A DNA stretch of 64,000 nucleotides from CAVEFW01 sp963643505. Lineage in GTDB: Bacteria > Actinomycetota > Coriobacteriia > Coriobacteriales > Eggerthellaceae. Every line of letters starts with the position of its first letter. Positions within the stretch are counted from its first letter, which is position 1. The notes beneath the pieces were generated by a model. That model did no database searches. It saw only the letters and a list, made by a program, of their open reading frames with translations, and was not told the DNA's origin. Below, one piece after another: positions 41,908 through 50,133 of the stretch. Both the position numbers and the translations under genes were made by a program. Location: positions 62,001-126,000 of the forward strand of contig CAVIKF010000005.1 in the NCBI GenBank assembly GCA_963643505.1, read 5' to 3'.

Positions 41908-42906
41908 ATGAGTACCAAAACCAAGGAGCCTATCGAGTATCCCTCGGCGGATGGCCGCACCGTCGTGCGCGCCACTATCTGGTATCCGGAAGATACGGAG
42001 CAGCCTCGCGGCATCGTGCAGTTAGTGCACGGCATGTCCGAGTACATCGATCGCTACGATGAGTTTGCCCTTTTCTTGACAGGAAGCGGCTTTATCGTGT
42101 GTGGAAACGACCACGTGGGCCACGGTCGCAGCGTCGCCGATTTCGAGCCGACGCCGGACCAAAAGGTGTCCTTTACAAATCCGCCCTCCTCATCAGAGTG
42201 GGGACATATTGACGTTTCTGCCGGTCACGAGGTATTGGTGAGGGATACCATCTCCCTGATGGGGATGATGAGGGAGACCTATCCCGACCTTCCGTATTTC
42301 CTGTTTGGACACTCTATGGGCAGCTTTATTGCCCGTTGCATCATTGCTCGGTGCGGTGAGAACTTGAGCGGCGCCATTATCTGTGGAACGGGCAATACGC
42401 CTGCCGCCTTGTCCAAGGGGGGAAACATCTTGGCGCGATTGACGGCGCGGATTCGTGGCGAGCGGCACATAAGCCCGCTGTTGCACGGCTTGGCTGACGG
42501 AGCCTACTCCAAAGCTATCAAGAACCCTCGCACGGAGTTCGACTGGCTCAATACCGACGATGACAAGGTGGATGCCTACATTGCCGATCCTGCTTGCGGG
42601 TTCCCTTTCACCGCAGGCGGGTATGTCGCTTTGACGGGTTTGACCGGCGAGGCAGGTGATGCGCGCAAGGCGGCCAACATTCCGGAGCGCTTGCCCTTGC
42701 TCTACATCGCGGGCGAAGGAGACCCGGTGGGAGAAAACGGCAAGGGAGTCGAAGAAGCGGCCGAGATTGCCCGGGCGGCGGGAGCCAAGGACGTACTTGT
42801 CAAAATCTATCCTGACATGCGCCACGAGATCCTCGACGAGCCGAATCATATGGCGATATATGACGATATCTTATATTGGATTGAGGCAAAGCTCGGTTCG
42901 ATTTAG
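41908..42906 (+). CDS. Alpha/beta hydrolase, monoacylglycerol lipase-like
   Basis: A 332-residue serine hydrolase. The oxyanion segment is VQLVHGMSEYIDRY, GNDHVGHGRS is typical of lysophospholipase/monoacylglycerol lipase relatives, and the nucleophile elbow FGHSMGSF has Ser136. A cap region (about 165-230) precedes GEGDPVGENGKG (acid) and DMRHEIL (histidine). There is no signal peptide, so it acts inside the cell on an ester or acylglycerol. The neighbouring glycerol kinase would use released glycerol; that link is inference. Confidence 0.85.
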   Translation: MSTKTKEPIEYPSADGRTVVRATIWYPEDTEQPRGIVQLVHGMSEYIDRYDEFALFLTGSGFIVCGNDHVGHGRSVADFEPTPDQKVSFTNPPSSSEWGHIDVSAGHEVLVRDTISLMGMMRETYPDLPYFLFGHSMGSFIARCIIARCGENLSGAIICGTGNTPAALSKGGNILARLTARIRGERHISPLLHGLADGAYSKAIKNPRTEFDWLNTDDDKVDAYIADPACGFPFTAGGYVALTGLTGEAGDARKAANIPERLPLLYIAGEGDPVGENGKGVEEAAEIARAAGAKDVLVKIYPDMRHEILDEPNHMAIYDDILYWIEAKLGSI

Positions 42907-42935
42907 CAAACGCGCCTTTACACTAACCGTGTCTT

Positions 42936-42977
42936 AATAATCTGTACGAAGTAATCTGAACGAAATAATCTCTACGA
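42936..42977 (+). repeat. Three tandem 14-bp repeats upstream of glpK
   Basis: AATAATCTGTACGA, AGTAATCTGAACGA and AATAATCTCTACGA follow each other without gaps and end 41 bp before the glpK ATG. The phased AT-rich units look like binding sites for a regulator or part of the promoter. Confidence 0.75.
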
Positions 42978-43018
42978 TGCTTGTTTCGATTTCGTCCGTT
43001 TCTTGAAAGGGAGTTGAC

Positions 43019-44515
43019 ATGGGAAAATATATCGTCGCTTTGGACCAGGGAACCACGAGTTCTCGCAGCATGCTCATCGACAAGCAAGGTAGGGTGTGCG
43101 GCGTTGCCCAAAGCGAGTTTCCCCAGATCTACCCTCATCCGGGTTGGGTAGATCACAACCCCAAGGACATCGCTGCCACACAGTTGGGCACCTTCACCGA
43201 GTTGTTGACGAAGTGCAATGTCAGCCCTGATGACATCGACTCCATCGGTATTACCAACCAACGTGAGACGACAATCATCTGGGATCGTGAGACGGGCGAA
43301 CCCATCGCCAACGCCATCGTGTGGCAATGCCGTCGAACCGCCGATGTCATCAAGGGTATCTGCGGTGACGACCAGCAGGTGTTCGACGAGATCATCCAGC
43401 GTACCGGCTTGCGTCCCGACCCGTATTTCAGTGCCAGCAAGGCAAAGTGGTTGCTCGACAATACGCCCGGTGCCCGCGAGCGCGCCGAGGCGGGCGAGCT
43501 GTGCTTCGGCACCGTCGATACCTGGATCATCTGGAACCTCACGTCAGGCCGTGTCCATGTTACCGACACCACCAACGCCAGCCGTACGATGCTTTTCAAC
43601 ATCCATACCTGCGAATGGGATCCCTACCTGCTTGACCTGTTTGACATCCCGGCATCCATGTTGCCCGAGGTCAAACCATCCGCCAGCAACTTCGGCGTAA
43701 CGGCCAATCCGAACCTTCCGCAGGGTATCCCGATCTGCGGCGTCGCGGGCGACCAACAGTCCGCGCTGTTCGGCCAGTGCTGTTTCGAGCCTGGCCAGGC
43801 AAAGAACACCTACGGGACCGGTTGCTTCTTTTTGATGAGCACGGGCACCGAGGCCCCCTTGTCCCAAAACAACTTGGTGACGACCATCGCCGCCAGCGCG
43901 CCGGGTGAGCCCACGAAATATGCTCTTGAGGGCAGCGTGTTTGTGGCAGGCGCCTTGATCCAGTGGTTGCGTGACGAGTTGGGGATCATCGAGACGGCCG
44001 CCGCGACCGAAGAGATTGCCAAGAGCGTCGAGGATACCGCAGGTGTCTACATCGTTCCTGCGTTCACGGGCTTGGGAGCTCCCTATTGGGACAGCGAGGC
44101 CCGTGGTCTTGTCTGCGGCTTGACCCGTGGTGCGAACCGCAGCCACATCGTTCGCGCCGCCCTTGAGGCCCTCGCATACCAGATGTCCGACCTGTGCGCC
44201 GCCATGGAAGCAGACGCCGGTGCTCCTATGGCCGAGCTCAACGTCGACGGAGGTGCGAGCGCGAACAACTTCCTTATGCAATTCCAAAGTGACATCATCA
44301 ATACGAGGATTCGTCGTCCGCAAAACACCGAGACCACCGCGCTCGGCGCCGCCTTCCTTGCCGGTCTTACCACCGGTTTTTGGGAGAGCCTCGACCAACT
44401 CAAGGCGTTGCGCTCCGGCGACGACGTGTTCGAGCCGGTTATGTCTGCCGAGCGCGTCGCTGCGCTCAAAGCCGGATGGAAAGAAGCGGTTTCTCGTGCC
44501 CGTAGCGCGCAATAG
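43019..44515 (+). CDS. glpK: Glycerol kinase
   Basis: A 498-residue GlpK of the FGGY family. The N-terminal phosphate loop is ALDQGTTSSRSML, with ITNQRETTIIWDRETG, WQCRRTADV and KWLLDNTPGARERA. The second domain has GVAGDQQSALFGQ, NTYGTGCFFLMSTG and VDGGASANNFLMQFQSD. It phosphorylates glycerol to glycerol 3-phosphate. A clear AAAGGGAG site precedes the ATG. The 3' end, including the stop, is partly repeated twice just downstream. Confidence 0.97.
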   Translation: MGKYIVALDQGTTSSRSMLIDKQGRVCGVAQSEFPQIYPHPGWVDHNPKDIAATQLGTFTELLTKCNVSPDDIDSIGITNQRETTIIWDRETGEPIANAIVWQCRRTADVIKGICGDDQQVFDEIIQRTGLRPDPYFSASKAKWLLDNTPGARERAEAGELCFGTVDTWIIWNLTSGRVHVTDTTNASRTMLFNIHTCEWDPYLLDLFDIPASMLPEVKPSASNFGVTANPNLPQGIPICGVAGDQQSALFGQCCFEPGQAKNTYGTGCFFLMSTGTEAPLSQNNLVTTIAASAPGEPTKYALEGSVFVAGALIQWLRDELGIIETAAATEEIAKSVEDTAGVYIVPAFTGLGAPYWDSEARGLVCGLTRGANRSHIVRAALEALAYQMSDLCAAMEADAGAPMAELNVDGGASANNFLMQFQSDIINTRIRRPQNTETTALGAAFLAGLTTGFWESLDQLKALRSGDDVFEPVMSAERVAALKAGWKEAVSRARSAQ

Positions 44516-44631
44516 GCCTCGTCCGTGGATGGATGGCGGGCTAGGTGAAGAGCGAGACCGCGGAGTTTCTCGCGTCCGTAGCGCGCAATAGGCCGAGCCC
44601 ACCCATTTACGCCCGTAGCGTGCAATAGACC
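44500..44631. repeat. Three copies of the glpK 3' end
   Basis: The 19-mer CCGTAGCGCGCAATAGGCC spans the glpK stop (44500-44518), recurs exactly at 44576-44594 and recurs with two changes at 44613-44631. Flanking bases are also partly shared (TTTCTCG before copies 1 and 2). The 190-bp gap before rpiB holds no gene. The pattern could be slippage, remnants of integration at the gene end, or processed repeats. Confidence 0.8.
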
Positions 44632-44642
44632 TCGCTCTCCCA

Positions 44643-44669
44643 TTTACAAAACACCTGTCGCGCTATACT
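44643..44669 (+). promoter_or_regulatory. Candidate promoter for rpiB-glyA
   Basis: TTTACA (44643-44648) and TATACT (44664-44669) with a 15-bp spacer lie 37 bp before the rpiB ATG. A strong GAAGGAGGA ribosome site lies between. Confidence 0.5.
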
Positions 44670-44705
44670 CTTCGTCGTATGTTTTAGGAGACGAAGGAGG
44701 ATGAT

Positions 44706-45152
44706 ATGCGCCTGAGCATCGCAAGCGACCATGCCGGTTTCGAGCAAAAGCAACAACTTGCCGCATATCTGCGTGAGCTGGGCCATGAGGTCATCGATCG
44801 CGGTCCGGACAACGATGATCGTGTGGATTACCCGGATTTCGCCGAACTTGTCGCTCATGACGTCGCCATGGGCGTCGCCGAGCGAGGTGTCCTGGTTTGC
44901 GGCACGGGCATCGGTATGTCGATTGCCGCCAACAAGGTCAACGGTATTCGTTGTGCGAATGTGACGAGCGCGCAATTCGCGGCTCTTTGTCGTGAGCACA
45001 ACGACGCAAACATGGTTTCGGTCTCCGGTCGCTTTGTCGACCTTGAGGAGAACAAGCGCATCATGGATGCCTTCGTCTCAACTGAATTCGGTGGCGGTCG
45101 CCATGCGGGCCGCGTTCAAAAGATCATGGACCTGGAAAGGAAACAATCATAA
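44706..45152 (+). CDS. rpiB: Ribose 5-phosphate isomerase B
   Basis: A 148-residue RpiB: ASDHAGFEQK (Asp8-His9), YPDFAELVA, catalytic Cys65 in GVLVCGTGIGMSIAANK, and CREHNDANM with His98. It interconverts ribose 5-phosphate and ribulose 5-phosphate. The stop overlaps the glyA start (TAATG), so the two are coupled. Confidence 0.95.
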   Translation: MRLSIASDHAGFEQKQQLAAYLRELGHEVIDRGPDNDDRVDYPDFAELVAHDVAMGVAERGVLVCGTGIGMSIAANKVNGIRCANVTSAQFAALCREHNDANMVSVSGRFVDLEENKRIMDAFVSTEFGGGRHAGRVQKIMDLERKQS

Positions 45153-46399
45153 TGGCTATGCAATTCGTACCCGCTACCGACCCTGAGGTCGCTGCAGCGC
45201 TCGAGGCGGAACTCACCCGTGAACGTGACTGCATCGAGCTCATCGCCTCTGAGAACATCGTCAGCCCTGCCGTCATGGAGGCCATGGGTTCTGTCATGAC
45301 CAACAAGTATGCCGAAGGATACCCCGGAAAGCGTTATTACGGCGGATGCGAGAAGGTCGACATCGTTGAGAACCTCGCCATCGAGCGTGCTTGCAAGCTG
45401 TTCGACGCAAAATACGCCAATGTCCAGCCCCATTGCGGTGCCAATGCGAACCTTGCCGTATATTTCGCGCTGTGCCAACCGGGTGACACCGTCCTGGGAA
45501 TGAGTCTCGACAACGGCGGCCACCTCACCCACGGTTCCCCCGCGAACTACAGCGGCAAGCTGTACAACGTCATCGGTTACGGCCTCGGCGAGGACGAGCG
45601 AATCGACTACAAGGAGCTCGAGAAACTTTGTCGCATCCATAAACCCCGCATGGTCATCGGCGGCGCGAGCGCCTATCCCCGCGCTATCGACTTCGAGCGC
45701 ATGGCCGAGATCGCCCACGGGCACGGCGCCTATCTCATGGTCGACATGGCGCACATCGCCGGTCTTGTGGCTGCCGGTCTCCACCAAAACCCGGTGGAGT
45801 ATGCCGATGTCGTCACCACCACGACCCACAAGACTCTGCGTGGTCCGCGTGGCGGCCTGATCCTCACCAACAACGAGGTCATCGCCCGCAAGATAAACTC
45901 CGCTGTGTTCCCCGGCTCCCAGGGCGGCCCGCTCATGCATGTCATCGCCGGCAAGGCTGTTGCCTTCGGCGAGGCGCTCAAGCCCGAGTTCAAGGAGTAT
46001 GCCCAAAACGTCATCACGAACTGCGCCGCTATGGGACGCGGTATGATCGAGGGTGGCTTGCGTCTCGTTTCCGGCGGTACTGACAACCATTTGTGCCTTG
46101 TCGATTTGACACCCGCAGACGTCACGGGCAAGGACGCTGAGAAGTTGCTTGAATCTGTGGGTCTGACCGTCAACAAGAACACCATCCCCAACGAGCCCCG
46201 CAGCCCGTTTGTCGCCAGTGGTATCCGCGTGGGTTCCGCTGCCGGTACGACCCGCGGACTCACCGAGGACGAGTTCTACACGGTTGGCAAGTGTATCGCT
46301 GCGACGGTATTTGCCGGTGGCGATGAGGCCAAACTCTCCGAGATCCGCACCGAGGTTCGAAAGATCATCGATGCCCACCCGCTCTATCCGGAGTTGTAA
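45152..46399 (+). CDS. glyA: Serine hydroxymethyltransferase
   Basis: A 415-residue GlyA of normal length. IELIASENIVSPAV, GYPGKRYYGGCEKVD, HCGANANLAVYFAL, DMAHIAGLVAAGLH and the PLP lysine Lys227 in TTTTHKTLRGPRGG are in order. It converts serine and tetrahydrofolate to glycine and methylene-THF. It is followed at 13 bp by a small cysteine-rich reading frame. Confidence 0.97.
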   Translation: MAMQFVPATDPEVAAALEAELTRERDCIELIASENIVSPAVMEAMGSVMTNKYAEGYPGKRYYGGCEKVDIVENLAIERACKLFDAKYANVQPHCGANANLAVYFALCQPGDTVLGMSLDNGGHLTHGSPANYSGKLYNVIGYGLGEDERIDYKELEKLCRIHKPRMVIGGASAYPRAIDFERMAEIAHGHGAYLMVDMAHIAGLVAAGLHQNPVEYADVVTTTTHKTLRGPRGGLILTNNEVIARKINSAVFPGSQGGPLMHVIAGKAVAFGEALKPEFKEYAQNVITNCAAMGRGMIEGGLRLVSGGTDNHLCLVDLTPADVTGKDAEKLLESVGLTVNKNTIPNEPRSPFVASGIRVGSAAGTTRGLTEDEFYTVGKCIAATVFAGGDEAKLSEIRTEVRKIIDAHPLYPEL

Positions 46400-46411
46400 T
46401 CGGGTGCGTAA

Positions 46412-46618
46412 ATGGCCCTCGACCGGGAAGCGCTTAACCTGAGACCCGAGGATTTAGGGGACTATGAGCTGCCCCAAGTCCTCTGTCGCCAGTGTTCCTG
46501 TTTTTGCAGTGAGCGGCAGCCGGTGTTTTTCGAGGGTCGCCCCGTGGCGCTTTGCACGAGAAATCCCAAGGGAAGAGAAGTTGAGAGGCGCTGGAAGGCC
46601 CATGCGCCAAAAGCATAA
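46412..46618 (+). CDS. Small cysteine-rich protein of unknown function
   Basis: A 68-residue frame with LCRQCSCFCSERQPVFFEGR and a later Cys in VALCTRN: five cysteines in about 24 residues, suggesting a small zinc or Fe-S knuckle. Codon use fits the surrounding genes. No good ribosome site is visible, so coupling to glyA 13 bp upstream would be needed. A terminator follows at 46625. I do not recognise the family and it may not be a gene. Confidence 0.5.
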   Translation: MALDREALNLRPEDLGDYELPQVLCRQCSCFCSERQPVFFEGRPVALCTRNPKGREVERRWKAHAPKA

Positions 46619-46624
46619 AGAGAG

Positions 46625-46648
46625 AAGGGCGCCCGCGGTGGCGCCCTT
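46625..46648 (+). terminator. Intrinsic terminator after glyA unit
   Basis: AAGGGCGCC (46625-46633) pairs with GGCGCCCTT (46640-46648) across CGCGGT, followed by TGTT. It ends the rpiB-glyA unit and immediately precedes the next promoter. Confidence 0.82.
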
Positions 46649-46677
46649 TGTTCGATATGTATAACGGTATGTATAAT
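46648..46677 (+). promoter_or_regulatory. Promoter of the dCMP deaminase gene
   Basis: TTGTTC (46648-46653), 18-bp spacer and a perfect TATAAT (46672-46677), 54 bp before the ATG. Confidence 0.65.
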
Positions 46678-46680
46678 ATA

Positions 46681-46708
46681 TGTGCGCACGTGATTTGTGC
46701 GCACGTGA
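46681..46708 (+). repeat. Duplicated 13-bp site with GTGCGCAC palindrome
   Basis: TGTGCGCACGTGA occurs at 46681-46693 and 46696-46708, each containing the self-complementary GTGCGCAC. Placed at about the transcription start, the pair looks like a repressor operator. Confidence 0.6.
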
Positions 46709-46730
46709 GACCTGTCGAGGAGTGGTTGGT

Positions 46731-47186
46731 ATGGAACACCTTGATCGTCCCGATTGGGACCAATATTTCATGCAGATGGCCGAGTTTGCCGCGACGCGAA
46801 CGACGTGTCTTCGTCGCGCGGTCGGTGCCGTCATCGTGAAGGATCGCCGCGTGTTGGCCACGGGCTACAACGGCGCTCCCCAGGGGTTGACCCATTGCGA
46901 GGAGCTCGGGTGTCTTCGTCAACAACTCAATGTGCCGAGCGGCCAACGCCACGAGCTTTGCCGTGCACTCCATGCAGAGCAAAACGCCATCATCACCGCT
47001 GCCCGCTACGGCGTGAACATCGACGGCGCGACGATCTACGTCAATACCCAACCGTGTGTCGTGTGTGCAAAGATGCTTATCAACGCAGGTATCACCGAGA
47101 TTGTGTACAAGAATCCCTATCCCGACGAGCTTTCCATGAGCATGCTGGGGGAATCAGGGATCAAGCTTCGCGTCTACGAGGGATAA
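46731..47186 (+). CDS. Deoxycytidylate (dCMP) deaminase, ComEB-like
   Basis: A 151-residue cytidine/deoxycytidylate deaminase-fold enzyme. Zinc ligands are His81 in HAEQNA (with catalytic Glu83) and Cys109/Cys112 in TQPCVVCAK. An extra CEELGCLRQQ segment with His/Cys is typical of dCMP deaminases that bind a second zinc. It produces dUMP for thymidylate synthesis. The ATG at 46731 has GAGGAG 8 bp upstream; the longer frame covers promoter sequence. Confidence 0.92.
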   Translation: MEHLDRPDWDQYFMQMAEFAATRTTCLRRAVGAVIVKDRRVLATGYNGAPQGLTHCEELGCLRQQLNVPSGQRHELCRALHAEQNAIITAARYGVNIDGATIYVNTQPCVVCAKMLINAGITEIVYKNPYPDELSMSMLGESGIKLRVYEG

Positions 47187-47396
47187 CGTTTCCTCAACAT
47201 CTTTGGGACGGGCTGGGAGCTTTCGCGTGTCTTGGCGACGGCACGCATGTTTGTGCGGCCCTGTTTGCCGCTCCTCCGCAAAGTATTCCGTTTGCCCAAA
47301 TTTTTCGCAAAGAAAATTAATCTGCAAGTAAGCATTGCTATCATTGCGATGTTTTTAGGTGGGGTGCGTGATGCGCCGACCAATGGGGAAGAAGAA

Positions 47397-47681
47397 ATGG
47401 TTATTGCAGCAGTCGTTGGCGTAGTGGTAGGGCTGATCAGTTTGATCCCGTTCTGCTTTGCCGCGAAAAATGCGCGAAAAATCGATCCAACCGCCGGTTC
47501 ACTCGCCTTGCTTGCGCCGCTTTTGCTCACGTTGGCAGTGTCGTTTGTCATACTTGTCCTGGGCTTGGTGGGCTGCAAGATGATTGCACCTGATTACGTC
47601 GTGGCCTGCGTTGTGGCCGAGTTTGCAACGTTTGTCATCGGGGTGATTGTCTTCGGCATAAAGGTGTCGAAGCGTCGATAG
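47397..47681 (+). CDS. atpI: AtpI-like small membrane protein of the ATP synthase operon
   Basis: A 94-residue hydrophobic protein with three to four helices (MVIAAVVGVVVGLISLIPF, LLAPLLLTLAVSFVILVLGL, YVVACVVAEFATFVIGVIVFG). Position directly before atpB and general character match AtpI, which assists c-ring assembly or ion supply. I start at 47397 after GGGAAGAAG; the frame extends upstream to 47232, but that part has no ribosome site. The 210-bp gap before it is partly AT-rich and should contain the operon promoter. Confidence 0.7.
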   Translation: MVIAAVVGVVVGLISLIPFCFAAKNARKIDPTAGSLALLAPLLLTLAVSFVILVLGLVGCKMIAPDYVVACVVAEFATFVIGVIVFGIKVSKRR

Positions 47682-47702
47682 AGAACGGAAAAAGGAGAAA
47701 GC

Positions 47703-48518
47703 ATGGAGTTTTTGGGCTTTGAACTGACGGGAGATCCGTTGGCAGATATTGCGGCCCCTATCGAGGAGTTGAGCGAGGGATTCAATACCGCTCACGTCAT
47801 TGATATCGCGCCGGGTATCTACGTCAGCCAGTACGTGGTGTGGATGATTGTCATTGCCATCGTGGCGCTGGTGGCGATCCTGCTTGCAGTGCGTAAGGTC
47901 AAGACCATTCCGGAAGGCAAGATTGCCGGTCTCATGGATTGGGGCTATGACGCTGTTTGCCGCAACATGGGCGAGGGCGCTATCGGCCATGGCTACAAGA
48001 GGCACATCCCCTTCTTGGCCACCATGTTCTTCTTCATCCTTATCGCTAACGTCATCGGTTTGATCCCTGGTACCAAGACCCCCACGGGTTGCCTGAGCGT
48101 CACCTGGGCATTAGCTACGCTTTCGTTCTTCTACTTCAACTGGCAGGGCATCAAGGCCAAGGGCGGTTTGGGCTATCTGAAGTCCATCGCTCCGAGTGGT
48201 CTTCCCGGCCCGATGGTTCCCATCATCTGGTTCTTCGAGTTCTTCTCCCTGGTCATTCGCTGGCTGACTTTGGCCGTCCGACTCTATGGCAACATGTTCG
48301 CAGGACACATGATTCTCGGCATCTTCGCCATCATGACCCAGTTCTTCATCTTGGACGCAATCGCGTACGCCAATGCGGTTGTCGCCTTGCCGGCTGTCGC
48401 ATGGTTTTTGTTCCTGGCCGTCATGTATGTCCTCGAGTGCTTGGTCGCATTCCTCCAGGCATACGTGTTCACCATCCTTTCCGCCGTCTACATCGGCCTT
48501 GCTGAGGGCGAGCACTAG
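47703..48518 (+). CDS. atpB: ATP synthase F0 subunit a
   Basis: A 271-residue subunit a with five to six helices. The essential arginine is Arg193 in LAVRLYGNMFAGH, equivalent to Arg210 of E. coli. GYKRHIPFLATMFFFILIANVIGLIPG and the C-terminal VLECLVAFLQAYVFTILSAVYI are typical. It forms the ion half-channels against the c-ring. AAAAGGAG precedes the ATG. Confidence 0.96.
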   Translation: MEFLGFELTGDPLADIAAPIEELSEGFNTAHVIDIAPGIYVSQYVVWMIVIAIVALVAILLAVRKVKTIPEGKIAGLMDWGYDAVCRNMGEGAIGHGYKRHIPFLATMFFFILIANVIGLIPGTKTPTGCLSVTWALATLSFFYFNWQGIKAKGGLGYLKSIAPSGLPGPMVPIIWFFEFFSLVIRWLTLAVRLYGNMFAGHMILGIFAIMTQFFILDAIAYANAVVALPAVAWFLFLAVMYVLECLVAFLQAYVFTILSAVYIGLAEGEH

Positions 48519-48688
48519 AAGTTACGCGTCACGGACGCATTCAGGGAACGCAAACGGGGAGAGACTGCTGCCCCTACAAAAGACGGTCTTGATCATTGGT
48601 GCTTAGCTCCAAGGAAACATCCAAGGAGTTAAGAAATATAAGTTTGGAAACGGGTAAGGGACCCGGATCCGTTCAAAAGGAGGAAATT

Positions 48689-48907
48689 GTGGAAACTACG
48701 TTGGTTATCGCAGCCCTTAAGGTTGTCGGCTATGGCCTCGGCACCATCGGCCCTGGCATCGGTCTTGGTCTTTGCGGCTATGGCCTGTGCCTCGGTTCTG
48801 CACGTCAGCCCGAGCTGGCTGGCAAGCTCTTCACCAACGCCTTGATCTTCGGCGCTCTGGCAGAGGCACTTGCTCTGATCGGCTTCGTCTGCACCTTCAT
48901 CTTCTAA
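48689..48907 (+). CDS. atpE: ATP synthase F0 subunit c
   Basis: A 72-residue hairpin subunit. IGPGIGLGLCGYGLCLGSARQPE contains the polar loop RQPE, and the ion-binding carboxylate is Glu59 in GALAEALALIG. The extra ligands of sodium-binding rings (Gln in helix 1, Ser/Thr after the Glu) are replaced by Leu26 and Ala60, which points to proton coupling. Cys29 and Cys34 in helix 1 are unusual. The start is a GTG after AAAAGGAGG; the longer frame to 48596 covers the untranslated gap. Confidence 0.95.
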   Translation: METTLVIAALKVVGYGLGTIGPGIGLGLCGYGLCLGSARQPELAGKLFTNALIFGALAEALALIGFVCTFIF

Positions 48908-48957
48908 TCATTCTGAGTGCAAACAAAGAAAACTGATTCCAAGAAAGAAGGTGGAGA

Positions 48958-49569
48958 GTGAAGGCGAAACTGAATAAGAAGCTGGGCTTTGCTGGTCTTG
49001 CTTCGGCTACCGCAGCAAGTCTCGTCAGTGCTTTCCCCACCATTGCGTTGGCTGAGGAAAAAGAGGGCATCGCTTTTCTCATTCCTGACCTGAATGAGTT
49101 CATTCCGATGCTCGTGGTCTTCATCATTCTTCTTATCGTGCTCGGCAAGCTTGGTTGGCCCATCGTGGACAACATCATCACCAAGCGTACCGATACGATC
49201 CGTGAGGCTTTGAAGAAGTCTGAGGAAGCCCAGGAAGAGGCAGAGCGTACTTTGGCCCAGTACAAACAGGAGCTGGCTGATGCCAAGGCTGAGGCTGCCC
49301 AGATTGTCGCTGAAGCCAAGAAGACCGGTGAGGCTGTCAAGGCTGATATCCAAGCCCAGGCTCAGGCAGAATCTGCTGCAATGATTGAAAAGGCTAAGGT
49401 CACCATCGAGGCCGAGAAGAAGGCTGCTGTTGCAGACCTTCAAAACTCCATCGCAGACATCTCCGTGTCTGTAGCAGAGCGTCTCATCGGTGAGAACCTG
49501 AGCGACGATGAGCATCGTAAGATCATCGAGCGCTATGTCAACGAGGCGGGCAGTTTAAATGCCAACTAA
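48958..49569 (+). CDS. atpF: ATP synthase F0 subunit b
   Basis: A 203-residue subunit b. The membrane helix (about 47-66, MLVVFIILLIVLGKLGWPIV) is followed by a long charged coiled coil (TIREALKKSEEAQEEAERTL to IEKAKVTIEAEKKAAV) that forms the peripheral stalk. Ahead of the helix lies a 34-residue signal-peptide-like segment (KLGFAGLASATAASLVSAF, then ALAEE), longer than in typical b subunits. The GTG at 48958 follows GGTGGAG. It overlaps atpH by 11 bp. Confidence 0.93.
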   Translation: MKAKLNKKLGFAGLASATAASLVSAFPTIALAEEKEGIAFLIPDLNEFIPMLVVFIILLIVLGKLGWPIVDNIITKRTDTIREALKKSEEAQEEAERTLAQYKQELADAKAEAAQIVAEAKKTGEAVKADIQAQAQAESAAMIEKAKVTIEAEKKAAVADLQNSIADISVSVAERLIGENLSDDEHRKIIERYVNEAGSLNAN

Positions 49570-50116
49570 TCGTCTTGTTGAAAAGGAAAAGGTCGCCGTC
49601 TATGCGAACGCGTTGTTCGAGGCGGCATCCAACAAGGGTGGTCGTGAGGTCGCCGTTAAGATTCGCGATGAGGTCGAGTCTCTCAACGCGATTATCCGTG
49701 GCAATTCCTCATTGAGCGAAACGCTGAACGACTCCATGTTGGCCCCTGCTCAACGCGCCCAGATCGCCAAGAACGTCTTTGTTGACGCTGATGGCATTCT
49801 GGTCGATGTTCTCGCCGTCATGGCGGAACGTGGCGACATCAAGCTGTTCGCACGTGTTGCGACAGCCTATGAAGCGTTGGTGAGCGAGAAGTTCAACATC
49901 ACGATTGTCGACGTGACGACCGTCGTTGAACTCGATGATCATCTGCGTGAGGTAATTACCAACAAAGCCTCCAAGGACTTTGGCACCGATGTTGTTCTTC
50001 GTGAGCACATCGACAAGTCGATCCTCGGTGGCGTACTGTTGAGCGCAGGCGGGTCTCGTCTCAATGCCAGTGTTCGCTGGCAGCTTGAGAATGCCCGTGT
50101 CGTTCTGAAAAACTAA
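49559..50116 (+). CDS. atpH: ATP synthase F1 subunit delta
   Basis: A 185-residue delta subunit. The N-terminal helical domain (VAVYANALFEAA) and the C-terminal SILGGVLLSAGGSRLNASVR motif, which contacts the b subunits, are clear. It joins the F1 head to the peripheral stalk. The start lies within the atpF end. Confidence 0.94.
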   Translation: MPTNRLVEKEKVAVYANALFEAASNKGGREVAVKIRDEVESLNAIIRGNSSLSETLNDSMLAPAQRAQIAKNVFVDADGILVDVLAVMAERGDIKLFARVATAYEALVSEKFNITIVDVTTVVELDDHLREVITNKASKDFGTDVVLREHIDKSILGGVLLSAGGSRLNASVRWQLENARVVLKN

Positions 50117-50133
50117 GTAGGAGGTGAATGCTA

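Noticed and set aside
42936..42977. Tandem repeats considered as a CRISPR array
   Set aside because: Repeats are 14 bp and contiguous, with no spacers and no cas genes anywhere in the window.
44500..44631. glpK 3' repeats considered as attachment sites of a mobile element
   Set aside because: No integrase or foreign genes lie between the copies, which are only tens of bases apart; kept as repeats only.
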